Origin: Thiodiazotropha sp040506775
GTDB lineage: Bacteria > Pseudomonadota > Gammaproteobacteria > Chromatiales > Chromatiaceae
DNA: 64,000 nt
Direction of reading: 5' to 3'
Assembly (NCBI GenBank): GCA_040506775.1
Contig: JBEVWC010000008.1
Coordinates: 1 to 64,000 of the forward strand
The notes beneath the pieces were generated by a model that ran no database searches, was not told the origin of the DNA, and worked only from the letters and a program-made list of their open reading frames with translations. The position numbers and the translations under genes are program-made. Of this stretch, positions 8,964 to 16,040 are shown in pieces. Position 1 is the stretch's first letter, and each line of letters opens with the position of its first letter.

Positions 8964-9478
8964 GCAGCCGCTTTCGACGCCATCATCGGGAGGTGGAACT
9001 CAACATCACCGCCTTCCTCAATCTGATGGTGATACTGATTCCGTTTCTGCTGATCACGGCGGCCTTCTCCCGCTTCTCGATCATCGAGCTGTACCTGCCG
9101 CCTGCGGGTGAAGGGGCGCTCAAGGCGATCAAGGAGTTACAGCTGGAAGTCATCATTCGCAAGCAGAGCCTGGATGTGGCGGATCGCCAGGGCGGACTGA
9201 TCCGCAGCATACCGAACACCCAACAAGGTTACGACTTCAAGGCCCTCAACGAGCTGCTGGTCAAGGTTAAGGTGCGTTTCCAGGACAAGCGCAGCGTGTT
9301 CATCCTCTCGGAACCCGATACCCCCTATGACACCATGGTGCAGGTCATGGATGCGGTGCGCATGACCGAACGCGTCGAGGCCGGCAGCGTCACCCAATAT
9401 GAGCTTTTTCCGGAAATTTCACTGGGCGACGCGCCTCCGATCGCGGCCCAATCTCAGGAACAGGGTAACGCCTCATGA
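8960..9478 (+). CDS. ExbD/TolR-like protein with Asn in place of the channel Asp
   Basis: ExbD-type single-span protein of 172 residues, overlapping exbB by 4 bp and the next exbD by 4 bp. The N-terminal cytoplasmic stretch is basic, and the membrane span runs from about residue 14 to 35 (LNITAFLNLMVILIPFLLIT). In ExbD/TolR the span has one essential Asp. Here that position is Asn21 (codon AAT at 9020-9022), as shown by aligning FLNLMVILIPFLL with LMDIFTILVFFLL of its partner. The periplasmic domain is ordinary in size and ends with a Gln-rich tail. It may act as a structural partner while the second ExbD carries the proton path. Confidence 0.9.
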   Translation: MSSRFRRHHREVELNITAFLNLMVILIPFLLITAAFSRFSIIELYLPPAGEGALKAIKELQLEVIIRKQSLDVADRQGGLIRSIPNTQQGYDFKALNELLVKVKVRFQDKRSVFILSEPDTPYDTMVQVMDAVRMTERVEAGSVTQYELFPEISLGDAPPIAAQSQEQGNAS

Positions 9479-9987
9479 AAATGTCGCGACGTGCCAAGCG
9501 CATGGAACGCCACCATCGCCGAAACAAGGCCGGCGCGGTGCTGAACCTGGTCTCGCTGATGGATATCTTCACCATCCTGGTGTTTTTTCTGCTGGTCAAT
9601 TCCGGGGATGTGCAGGTACTGCCCAACGCCAAGGCGCTCTCCCTGCCGGAATCCGTGGCCGACCTGAAACCCAATGAAACCCTCACCGTGATGGTCAATG
9701 ACCGTCAGATCCTGGTGCAGGGGCATCAGGTCATCGATCTTACCCGGCCGTTGCCCGAAGGCATCGTGCTGACCGCACTCAAAGATGAGTTGCAGCGGCA
9801 CGCGGAGCGGGCCAAGAGCACGACTCTGGAACCCTTCGAGGGTCACATCACCATCATGGGTGACAAGGCCCTGCCCTACAACCTTCTGAAGCGGGTCATG
9901 GCCACCTGCGCCGAGTCGGAGTACCCCCATGTATCCCTGGCCGTCATGCGTAAGAATGAACCGGCCATAGGGGGGCAGACCCTGTGA
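9475..9987 (+). CDS. ExbD/TolR-like protein with intact channel Asp
   Basis: Second ExbD-type subunit, 170 residues, overlapping its neighbours on both sides (ATGA). After a strongly basic N-terminus comes one membrane span, AVLNLVSLMDIFTILVFFLL, with Asp30 at the position known to carry protons in ExbD/TolR. The periplasmic domain includes ALPYNLLKRVMATCAESEYP, as in the family. Pairing one Asp-bearing and one Asn-bearing ExbD downstream of a single ExbB suggests a heteromeric motor like AglR-AglQ-AglS. Confidence 0.92.
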   Translation: MKMSRRAKRMERHHRRNKAGAVLNLVSLMDIFTILVFFLLVNSGDVQVLPNAKALSLPESVADLKPNETLTVMVNDRQILVQGHQVIDLTRPLPEGIVLTALKDELQRHAERAKSTTLEPFEGHITIMGDKALPYNLLKRVMATCAESEYPHVSLAVMRKNEPAIGGQTL

Positions 9988-10970
9988 GCGTCTCATACCG
10001 GCATTCTTCGAACCTGCCATGGAATACGGCCAGCTCCGAAGAGCGGCGCTTTCATGTCATTTTTGTCGTAACCATGATCAGCGCCCTGGTGCTGGCGCTG
10101 CTTATCACCCTGATCCAGCTCCCCGAGAAAGAGCGCTTTAAAAAGCAGACCATCCCGCCCCGACTGGCCCGGCTGATCCTGGAGCAGAAACAGCTTCCAC
10201 CACCGCCTAAGCCGAAAGTTGAGCCGAAGAAACTGGTGAAGGAGGAGCCTCCCAAACCCAAACCGGAGGAGAAGAAACCCGAGGTTGTCGAAAAGAAGCC
10301 GGAACCGGTGAAAAAGGAACCACCCAAGGTCGCGGAGAAGAAACCCAGCGCGGAAGAGGTTCGCAAAAAGGCCGCCAGCGCCGGACTGCTCGCGTTCTCC
10401 GACCAACTCGCCGACCTGCGTGAGGAACCGGTACTGAAGAACGTGCGCGGGGTACAGAAGATCACGGACCAGGGCACCCAGGGCGTGGTGAACCAACGTT
10501 CCATCATCACCTCTTCCGCCTCCCAGGGCAGCGGCGGCATCAACACCGCCGGGCTGAGTCGAGAAACCGGCAGTCAGGGTCTGAGCAGCCGCTCCACCAC
10601 CCAGGTGGCGAGCAAGGACATCACCCGGGGCAGCCAGGCCGCCTCCGAAAGCAGTCGCAGCGCCAAGGGTCAGTCCCGGGGCGGTCGAACCCGGGAAGAG
10701 ATTCAGCTGGTCTTCGATCAGAACAAGGGCGCGGTCTATGCGCTTTACAATCGCGCCCTGCGCAAGGACCCGACACTGCGAGGCAAGGTGGTGCTTGAAT
10801 TGACCATCTCCGCAGACGGCAAGGTGATCGATTGCAGGATTGTCTCTTCCGAGTTGAACAATCCCCAGCTGGAGAAAAAACTGGTGTCACGCATCAAGCT
10901 GTTCAAGTTTCCGAGCCGCGACGTGGATAAGGCCGTGGTCTCCTACCCGATCGACTTCCTGCCCTCATAG
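9984..10970 (+). CDS. TonB-like AgmX/PglI C-terminal domain protein
   Basis: Probable force transducer of 328 residues and last gene of the operon. One membrane span (about residues 23-44, FHVIFVVTMISALVLALLIT) is followed by a Pro/Lys/Glu-rich stretch (KPKPEEKKPEVVEKKPEPVK), a Ser/Gly/Gln-rich linker, and a C-terminal domain of about 95 residues (RTREEIQLVFDQNKGAVYAL; LRGKVVLELTISADGKVIDC). That tail matches the TonB-fold variant annotated as AgmX/PglI C-terminal rather than classical TonB. It overlaps the second exbD by 4 bp. The architecture suits a protein that crosses the periplasm and couples the motor to the TPR scaffold. Confidence 0.88.
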   Translation: MSVSYRHSSNLPWNTASSEERRFHVIFVVTMISALVLALLITLIQLPEKERFKKQTIPPRLARLILEQKQLPPPPKPKVEPKKLVKEEPPKPKPEEKKPEVVEKKPEPVKKEPPKVAEKKPSAEEVRKKAASAGLLAFSDQLADLREEPVLKNVRGVQKITDQGTQGVVNQRSIITSSASQGSGGINTAGLSRETGSQGLSSRSTTQVASKDITRGSQAASESSRSAKGQSRGGRTREEIQLVFDQNKGAVYALYNRALRKDPTLRGKVVLELTISADGKVIDCRIVSSELNNPQLEKKLVSRIKLFKFPSRDVDKAVVSYPIDFLPS

Positions 10971-10993
10971 GCGCTGGGCATCAGCTGACCCGC

Positions 10994-11027
10994 TGGGTGT
11001 TCCCGGACGACAGTCCGGCAACACCCA
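10994..11027. repeat. Long hairpin after the TPR-ExbBD operon
   Basis: Arms TGGGTGTT and AACACCCA pair, then one C:C mismatch, then CCGGAC pairs with GTCCGG around the loop GACA. This gives 14 paired bases. It sits 23 bp after the operon's stop. No T-run follows on either strand, so it is not a standard intrinsic terminator. It may protect the 3' end or act as a pause site. Confidence 0.55.
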
Positions 11028-11115
11028 ACCGTCGGAATACGCATACATCCGTCCAGCCGCCAGCCATCGCCATTGGCCCTCAGAGACAAGGCCCATCAAC
11101 CCTTTTGTAACCCAA

Positions 11116-12144
11116 ATGTCCATTCACCCGAGTCTTGTGACACAACCGCTGAAACGAATCAGGAACATCCGTGTCCTGCAGGTGCTCCTGACCACCCTCA
11201 TTTTCCAGGTCCCCGGAGCCTGCGCAGAGTGGCTGCACGAAAGCGCCGCGATCATGGGCACCCGGGTATCGGTTGAGTTATGGCATGACCGTGCGGATGA
11301 AGGCGCGCAGGCGATTCAGGAGGTGTTCGACGAGTTCCGCAGATTGGATGACAAGCTCAGTCCCTACAAGGAGCACAGCGAACTCTCCCTGGTCAACCGG
11401 ATGGCCGCCGAGGCGCCGGTTCCCATATCCGGTGAATTCTTTCAACTGCTGGAAATCTCCCGGGACTATTCACGCCTGACCGACGGCGCCTTCGATATCA
11501 CCTTCGCTTCGGTCGGTCATCTCTACAACTACCGTACCGGTGAAAAGCCCACTGAGGAAGCCACCCGGGCGAAGCTGGCGTTGATCGACTACCATCAGGT
11601 CAAACTCGACCCTGAGCAGAACAGCGTGTTTTTCGATCGACCCGGAGTAACCATCGATCTGGGTGGCATCGCCAAAGGCTATGCCGTGGACCGGGCAATC
11701 GAGTTGCTGCGCTCGCGCGGGGTACAACACGCCCTGGTCACCGCGGGTGGCGACAGCCGCCTGCTCGGGGATCATCAGGGACGTCCCTGGCAGATTGGCA
11801 TTCAGGCGCCGAGACGCAAGAACGCCATTGCCACCACACTCAACCTGCAGGACAGCGCGGTATCCACCTCCGGAGATTACGAACGTTACTTCGAGGCTGA
11901 CGGCGTCCGCTACCACCACATCATCAGCCCCAAAACAGGACACTCCGCTTCGGAGATGCAGAGTGTCACCGTGATTGGTCCCAATGCGACCCGTACTGAT
12001 GCCTTGTCGACCAGTCTGTTCGTCCTCGGCGTGGAAGCCGGCATGGCTCTGATCGACCGGCTCGATGATGTCGAGGCTGTCATGATCGACAGCCACGGTG
12101 AGCTGTTTCTTTCCCGAGGTCTGGCAAGTCAAAATCCGGATTGA
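11116..12144 (+). CDS. apbE: FAD:protein FMN transferase
   Basis: Exported flavin transferase of 342 residues that attaches FMN covalently to Thr of target proteins such as NqrB/NqrC and RnfG/RnfD, using FAD and Mg2+. Signatures include IMGTRVSVELWH after the signal peptide, GGIAKGYAVDRAIELL, the AGGDSR loop and STSGDYERYFEADGVRYHHI followed by SPKTGHSA. The signal region ends near GACAEW. The Cys does not sit in a good lipobox, so cleavage after Ala is more likely. No clear ribosome site precedes ATG 11116. The flavoprotein target is not in this window. Confidence 0.93.
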   Translation: MSIHPSLVTQPLKRIRNIRVLQVLLTTLIFQVPGACAEWLHESAAIMGTRVSVELWHDRADEGAQAIQEVFDEFRRLDDKLSPYKEHSELSLVNRMAAEAPVPISGEFFQLLEISRDYSRLTDGAFDITFASVGHLYNYRTGEKPTEEATRAKLALIDYHQVKLDPEQNSVFFDRPGVTIDLGGIAKGYAVDRAIELLRSRGVQHALVTAGGDSRLLGDHQGRPWQIGIQAPRRKNAIATTLNLQDSAVSTSGDYERYFEADGVRYHHIISPKTGHSASEMQSVTVIGPNATRTDALSTSLFVLGVEAGMALIDRLDDVEAVMIDSHGELFLSRGLASQNPD

Positions 12145-12201
12145 CGAACCCCGGTCACACCGTTCAGACAGACCTGTACAAGTTAAACATTACATCGTGA
12201 T

Positions 12202-12312
12202 CTCGTTCCCAGGCTTCGCGAGGGAATGCAGGGACCGGTTCCTGTAACTCATCAGACAGGGGTGGTAGTGCAAAGCTTTGGTATGCATTCCCACGCAGAG
12301 CGTGGGAACGAG
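12202..12312. repeat. Imperfect inverted-repeat element of the CGTGGGAACGAG type
   Basis: The left arm CTCGTTCCCaggCTTCGCGaG plus GGAATGCA and the right arm TGCATTCCCACGCAGAGCG plus TGGGAACGAG are imperfect complements around a unique centre of about 50 bp. I recognise the TCGTTCCCACGC...GCGTGGGAACGAG core as a widespread intergenic repeat in gammaproteobacteria. It lies between the ends of apbE and tgt and carries no ORF. Confidence 0.7.
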
Positions 12313-12340
12313 TCAAGGTCTGGCACAGGGAGCTTAGCGA

Positions 12341-13444
12341 TCAGGCCGACCCGCGTCGCAGCGCATAGAACTCCTCGCAAAACGACGCAAAACGCTGCGT
12401 CTCGATCGCGGCGCGAATATCCCGCATCAGCTTCTGGTAGTAATAGAGGTTGTGAATGGTATTGAGCCGCGCGCCGAGGATCTCATGACACTTGTCCAGA
12501 TGTCTCAGGTAGGCACGACTGTAGTTGCGGCAGGTGTAACAGTCACACAGAGGGTCCAGCGGGCTTTCGTCGTACTGGTGCGCGGCATGGCGGATACGCA
12601 CCACTCCCTGGTGGGTGAACAGATGGCCGTTACGCGCATTGCGGGTCGGCATCACGCAATCAAACATGTCGATGCCCCGCTTGACCGACTCCACGATATC
12701 TTCGGGGGTACCCACCCCCATCAGGTAACGCGGCTTGTCCCCCGGCAGCCGGTCCTGAAGATGTTCGAGAATCCGCTGCCGGTCTGCATGCGGCTCACCC
12801 ACCGACAACCCGCCGACCGCGTAACCGTCGAAGCCAATCTCCATCAATCCCTGCAGGGAGGCCTCTCGCAGCGATTCATACATGCCACCCTGGACAATGC
12901 CGAACAGGGCCGAGGGATTGTCGCCGTGGGCCTCACGGCTGCGCAGGGCCCAGCGCAGGGAGAGCTGCATGGATTTGTCCGCCTCCGCCTCGGTGGCCGG
13001 ATAGGGAGTGCACTCATCGAATATCATGACGATGTCAGAACCCAGCGCCCGCTGCACCTGCATCGACTCCTCAGGACCCATGAAGACCTTGCTGCCGTCA
13101 ATCGGCGAGCGGAAGGTGACCCCCTGCTCGGTGATCTTGCGCATCTCCCCCAGACTGAACACCTGAAAACCACCGGAATCGGTCAGAATCGGTTTTTGCC
13201 AATGCATGAAATCGTGCAGGTCACCATGCCTGCGAATCACCTCGGTGCCGGGACGCAGCATGAGATGGAAGGTGTTACCCAACACGATCTCAGCCCCCAG
13301 ATCCATCAACTCCTCCGGGGTCATTGCCTTAACGGTCCCGTAGGTGCCCACCGGCATGAAAGCAGGCGTCTCGATGGTGCCTCGTGAAAACTCCAATTGC
13401 CCTCTACGAGCAGCCCTATCTTTATGAAATATTTCAAATTTCAT
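12341..13444 (-). CDS. tgt: Queuine tRNA-ribosyltransferase
   Basis: Bacterial tRNA-guanine transglycosylase, 367 residues, exchanging G34 for preQ1 in GUN anticodon tRNAs. The start MKFEIFHKD at 13444 is chosen over an upstream Met at 13471 because it matches the family N-terminus. Catalytic and substrate motifs are present: ETPAFMPVGTYGTVKAM, DSGGFQVFSLGEMRKI, GGLSVGEP and the zinc site CDCYTC followed by a His. It lies on the minus strand downstream of queA, the next enzyme of the pathway, with a 233-bp gap that contains a plus-strand RNA candidate. The usual yajC-secD-secF continuation is absent here. Confidence 0.96.
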   Translation of the reverse strand: MKFEIFHKDRAARRGQLEFSRGTIETPAFMPVGTYGTVKAMTPEELMDLGAEIVLGNTFHLMLRPGTEVIRRHGDLHDFMHWQKPILTDSGGFQVFSLGEMRKITEQGVTFRSPIDGSKVFMGPEESMQVQRALGSDIVMIFDECTPYPATEAEADKSMQLSLRWALRSREAHGDNPSALFGIVQGGMYESLREASLQGLMEIGFDGYAVGGLSVGEPHADRQRILEHLQDRLPGDKPRYLMGVGTPEDIVESVKRGIDMFDCVMPTRNARNGHLFTHQGVVRIRHAAHQYDESPLDPLCDCYTCRNYSRAYLRHLDKCHEILGARLNTIHNLYYYQKLMRDIRAAIETQRFASFCEEFYALRRGSA

Positions 13445-13540
13445 GACAACCCGATCCCATCGGAAAAACATCGTTGAAAACTGTGCGATGTATCACGCTT
13501 TATCCTTGACTCATAACGCAGGAATATTAGAAGATACCCA

Positions 13541-13629
13541 AGTGCTGATCCTCCTGGATCAACACACACTCCTCCATCCTCCTTTGGTGGATTTTATTAA
13601 GCGCGGCAGAATGTCCGCGCTTTTTTTTT
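13541..13629 (+). ncRNA. Putative small RNA with UCCU-displaying hairpins
   Basis: Three successive hairpins lie on the plus strand between the minus-strand genes queA and tgt. Hairpin 1 (13542-13565): GTG-c-TGATCC pairs with GGATCA-a-CAC, loop TCCT. Hairpin 2 (13573-13591): TCCATC pairs with GGTGGA, loop CTCCTTT. Hairpin 3 (13599-13622): AAGCGCGG pairs with CCGCGCTT, and the sequence continues as nine T's, a classic intrinsic terminator. A weak promoter-like pair TTGACT (13506) and TAGAAG (13528) would start transcription close to hairpin 1. Anti-Shine-Dalgarno CCUCC-type loops are typical of target-binding sRNAs. I do not recognise a known family, and the 5' end is a guess. Confidence 0.5.
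13599..13629 (+). terminator. Rho-independent terminator of the putative sRNA
   Basis: The stem AAGCGCGG/CCGCGCTT has an 8-nt loop (CAGAATGT) and is followed by nine consecutive T's on the plus strand. On the minus strand no T-run follows, so this does not serve queA. No plus-strand protein gene precedes it, which supports a transcript of its own. Confidence 0.8.
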
Positions 13630-13677
13630 GCCTGCCAGTCGACATCCGCCGCAACGCAGTTCATATCAGTTCCGGGA

Positions 13678-14703
13678 TCAACCCGGGGTAAGAAACATCG
13701 CATCGCCATAACTGAAGAAGCGATACTTCTGCTCCACCGCATGCTGGTAGGCCCGCATGATCCGCTCATATCCGCTGAACGCGGACACCAGCATCAACAG
13801 GGTGGACTGGGGCAGATGAAAGTTGGTGATCATCGCGTCCACGCTGGTGAAGCGGTAACCCGGCCGAATGAACAACCTTGTATCACCGTAAAAAGGGGCG
13901 ATCTGTCCGGACTGTGAAGCCGCTTCGAGACTGCGCACACTGGTGGTACCCACCGCCACCACACGTCCCTTGCGTCGTCGTGTCTCCTCGACCCGGGCGC
14001 AGACCTCTTCACTCACCTCCACGGACTCACTGTGCATGACGTGCTGGTCCAGGTCATCGACCCTTACCGGCTGAAAGGTGCCGGCCCCCACATGCAAGGT
14101 CACATGAACCTTTCCGATCCCCATCCGGTCGAGCTCGTCGAGCATCTGCCGGGTGAAATGAAGACCTGCCGTGGGGGCAGCGACAGCACCGGTTTTTTCC
14201 GCGTAGACGGTCTGATAACGGCTTTCGTCCAGGGCATCGTCCTCACGCGATATATACGGAGGCAGTGGCATGTGTCCCTGCTGATCCATCAGGGTATGGA
14301 AATCATGCTCCAGGGATCTCAGCAGAAAAAAGCCTTCATCTCGCTCAACGACCTCCACGGGCACCGCATCCACCCCAAGGAGGATTCTGGAACCCGGCTT
14401 CGGCGACTTGCTGGCGCGTATTTGCGCCACAGCGGTGTCAGAGCCGGTAACCCGCTCGATGAGAATTTCCAATTGTCCGCCAGTCGGTTTCTGTCCATAC
14501 AACCGCGCCTTCATCACCCGGGTGTCATTGAACACCAGCAGGTCACCGGGACGGAGCAATTGGGGCAGTGCGGAGAACTGCAGGTCATCCGGCTGCAGAC
14601 TTCCGGACGTCAGCGCCAGCAAGCGGCTGTGACCCCGCTCCTTGGGCGGATACTGAGCAATCAGTTCCTGAGGTAGGTCGTAGTCAAAATCGGACAGGCG
14701 CAT
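13678..14703 (-). CDS. queA: tRNA preQ1(34) S-adenosylmethionine ribosyltransferase-isomerase
   Basis: Queuosine-pathway enzyme of 341 residues that turns preQ1-tRNA into epoxyqueuosine-tRNA using the ribosyl part of SAM. Typical motifs are MRLSDFDYDLPQELIAQYP, LLVFNDTRVMKARLYGQK, GAVAAPTAGLHFT, HVGAGTFQPVRVDDLDQHVM and MITNFHLPQSTLLMLVSAF. Length and start match the family. It is followed on the same strand by tgt, the preceding step of the pathway. The region upstream (14704-14943) separates it from the divergent tRNA-Leu gene. Confidence 0.96.
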   Translation of the reverse strand: MRLSDFDYDLPQELIAQYPPKERGHSRLLALTSGSLQPDDLQFSALPQLLRPGDLLVFNDTRVMKARLYGQKPTGGQLEILIERVTGSDTAVAQIRASKSPKPGSRILLGVDAVPVEVVERDEGFFLLRSLEHDFHTLMDQQGHMPLPPYISREDDALDESRYQTVYAEKTGAVAAPTAGLHFTRQMLDELDRMGIGKVHVTLHVGAGTFQPVRVDDLDQHVMHSESVEVSEEVCARVEETRRRKGRVVAVGTTSVRSLEAASQSGQIAPFYGDTRLFIRPGYRFTSVDAMITNFHLPQSTLLMLVSAFSGYERIMRAYQHAVEQKYRFFSYGDAMFLTPG

Positions 14704-14903
14704 AGGGCGCGGATGGTATCACGCTATGGGTTAAAGACCCATCCTGGACGCTATTGACCGGCCCCTTGAACGGGCGGGTTCTGCAGATTGAGCGGATATC
14801 TTCCGGAGTCGGAGATTTTCCCCTGTACCCGGTTAGGTTTTTTTGTATACTTCGCAACCTTCGGCTACACACAGTCGAAAACCCTCGACAGCGCCGGATC
14901 ATT

Positions 14904-14933
14904 TTGAATCCTTGCCAGGATTGAGGGTAAAAT
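14904..14933 (+). promoter_or_regulatory. Sigma-70 promoter of tRNA-Leu
   Basis: TTGAAT at 14904-14909 and TAAAAT at 14928-14933 are separated by 18 bp. This would place the transcription start near 14940, just before the mature tRNA 5' end at 14944. Confidence 0.6.
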
Positions 14934-14943
14934 CCCTGCTTAT

Positions 14944-15030
14944 GCCAGAGTGATGAAATTGGTAGACATGACGGATTCAAAATCCGTTGCCTTCGCGGGC
15001 GTGCCGGTTCGAGTCCGGCCTCTGGTACCA
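14944..15030 (+). tRNA. tRNA-Leu (anticodon CAA)
   Basis: An 87-nt class II tRNA with encoded CCA. The acceptor stem GCCAGAG pairs with CTCTGGT (G:U at the first pair), with discriminator A. The D arm contains AAATTGGTAGACA. The anticodon arm ACGGATTCAAAATCCGT has loop TTCAAAA, giving anticodon CAA for UUG codons. A variable arm (TGCCTTCGCGGGCGT) and T arm (GCCGG TTCGAGT CCGGC) follow. The long variable arm confirms Leu rather than a class I tRNA. Confidence 0.95.
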
Positions 15031-15240
15031 TCAACCGGCCGTTCACACGGCACAGCGCAGACAAATCCGGCCTCCTTCTGAACGAACCGGAGGCAATCTC
15101 GCGAACCGGGTCACTGGTTAGAAATTGCACAACCCGTCGAGTGGATTTTGCGCTCCCATTCTGTTGAAATGAGACCCCTCTCGGGTGTACCCCCGCGTCA
15201 AAATCCACCGACCGCATGCACTTTGTAAACAGAACCAGGT

Positions 15241-16014
15241 ATGACCAGTCCGGACTCCACACCAACGGATGACTTCGCCGACGATCCCGTGACTTCTGGT
15301 CACTCAGGCATGCTCAGAGTCGCTATAGAAATTGTCGTGGCGGCGCTGATTCTGCTGGGCATCTACTATCTGTTTGCCCCCAGTGAGGAAATCGAACTGG
15401 CCCCGCCCCTGCAGGAGAGCCAGATCGACCCGATCATTCGCGCCCAGATCGAGGCAGCCGGACAGGCGCCGGTTGCATCCACACCCTCTGCAACACCGGA
15501 CAATCTCTCATCGACGACCCTGTCTGAGCAATCCATCGATCCGGCGGCAGAGCGCATGCAGGTATCCGCTGCGGAACCGGTCCCGGCGCAAATTCCCGCG
15601 TCGCCCCCTGAGGCCGGGGAGAAATCCGTACCGGAAGACGCTCGCAGCCTGGTTTCCAGACTCCGCTCGGGCAGTCTCACACTCAACAGCACGCAGATCA
15701 TGGAGCGAGCCGCCGAATACCAGACATCAGGTCGGCCTACAGATGCCTACCTGCTGCTGTTCTACGCAGCCCGCAACGGTAATGGCCCGGCAGCCTTTGC
15801 CCTCGCCAGCCTGTATGATCCGAACCACTTTAAACCCGGAAACGAACTGTTGGAGTCAGCGGACGTATTCCAGGCCCATAAATGGTACCTGGAGGCTGAA
15901 AAACAGCAGGTGCCCGGTGCCCGGGAACGCCTGCAGACCCTGCGCAGTTCGATCGAAACCCAGGCACGATCCGGAGACCTCAGCGCCCAGCGCCTGTTGC
16001 TGAACTGGCAATAA
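15241..16014 (+). CDS. Membrane-anchored Sel1-like repeat protein
   Basis: A 257-residue protein with a cytoplasmic acidic N-terminus, one membrane span at about residues 25-44 (RVAIEIVVAALILLGIYYLF), a Pro/Ala/Ser-rich linker of about 100 residues, and a C-terminal helical region with Sel1/TPR-like spacing (LLFYAARNGNGPAAFALASL; FQAHKWYLEAEKQQVPGARE). It opens a four-gene run with the VWA protein and ABC pair (26-bp gap to the next start). The function is unknown to me. Position and topology suggest a periplasmic-facing accessory subunit of that set. The 210 bp upstream to the tRNA hold nothing I can name. Confidence 0.75.
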   Translation: MTSPDSTPTDDFADDPVTSGHSGMLRVAIEIVVAALILLGIYYLFAPSEEIELAPPLQESQIDPIIRAQIEAAGQAPVASTPSATPDNLSSTTLSEQSIDPAAERMQVSAAEPVPAQIPASPPEAGEKSVPEDARSLVSRLRSGSLTLNSTQIMERAAEYQTSGRPTDAYLLLFYAARNGNGPAAFALASLYDPNHFKPGNELLESADVFQAHKWYLEAEKQQVPGARERLQTLRSSIETQARSGDLSAQRLLLNWQ

Positions 16015-16040
16015 TCCGAAACATGAACAGGAGTTTACCG

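Noticed and set aside
12452..13387. A 311-codon open frame on the plus strand opposite tgt
   Set aside because: It lies entirely within tgt, which has all catalytic motifs. The frame is a mirror of the tgt codon pattern and shows no recognisable protein.
13443..13691. An 82-codon open frame on the plus strand in the queA-tgt gap
   Set aside because: It runs through the terminator hairpin and T-run of the putative RNA and has no ribosome site.
14684..15265. A 193-codon open frame on the minus strand across tRNA-Leu
   Set aside because: It covers a clear tRNA gene and its promoter, lacks a ribosome site and has no protein-like pattern.
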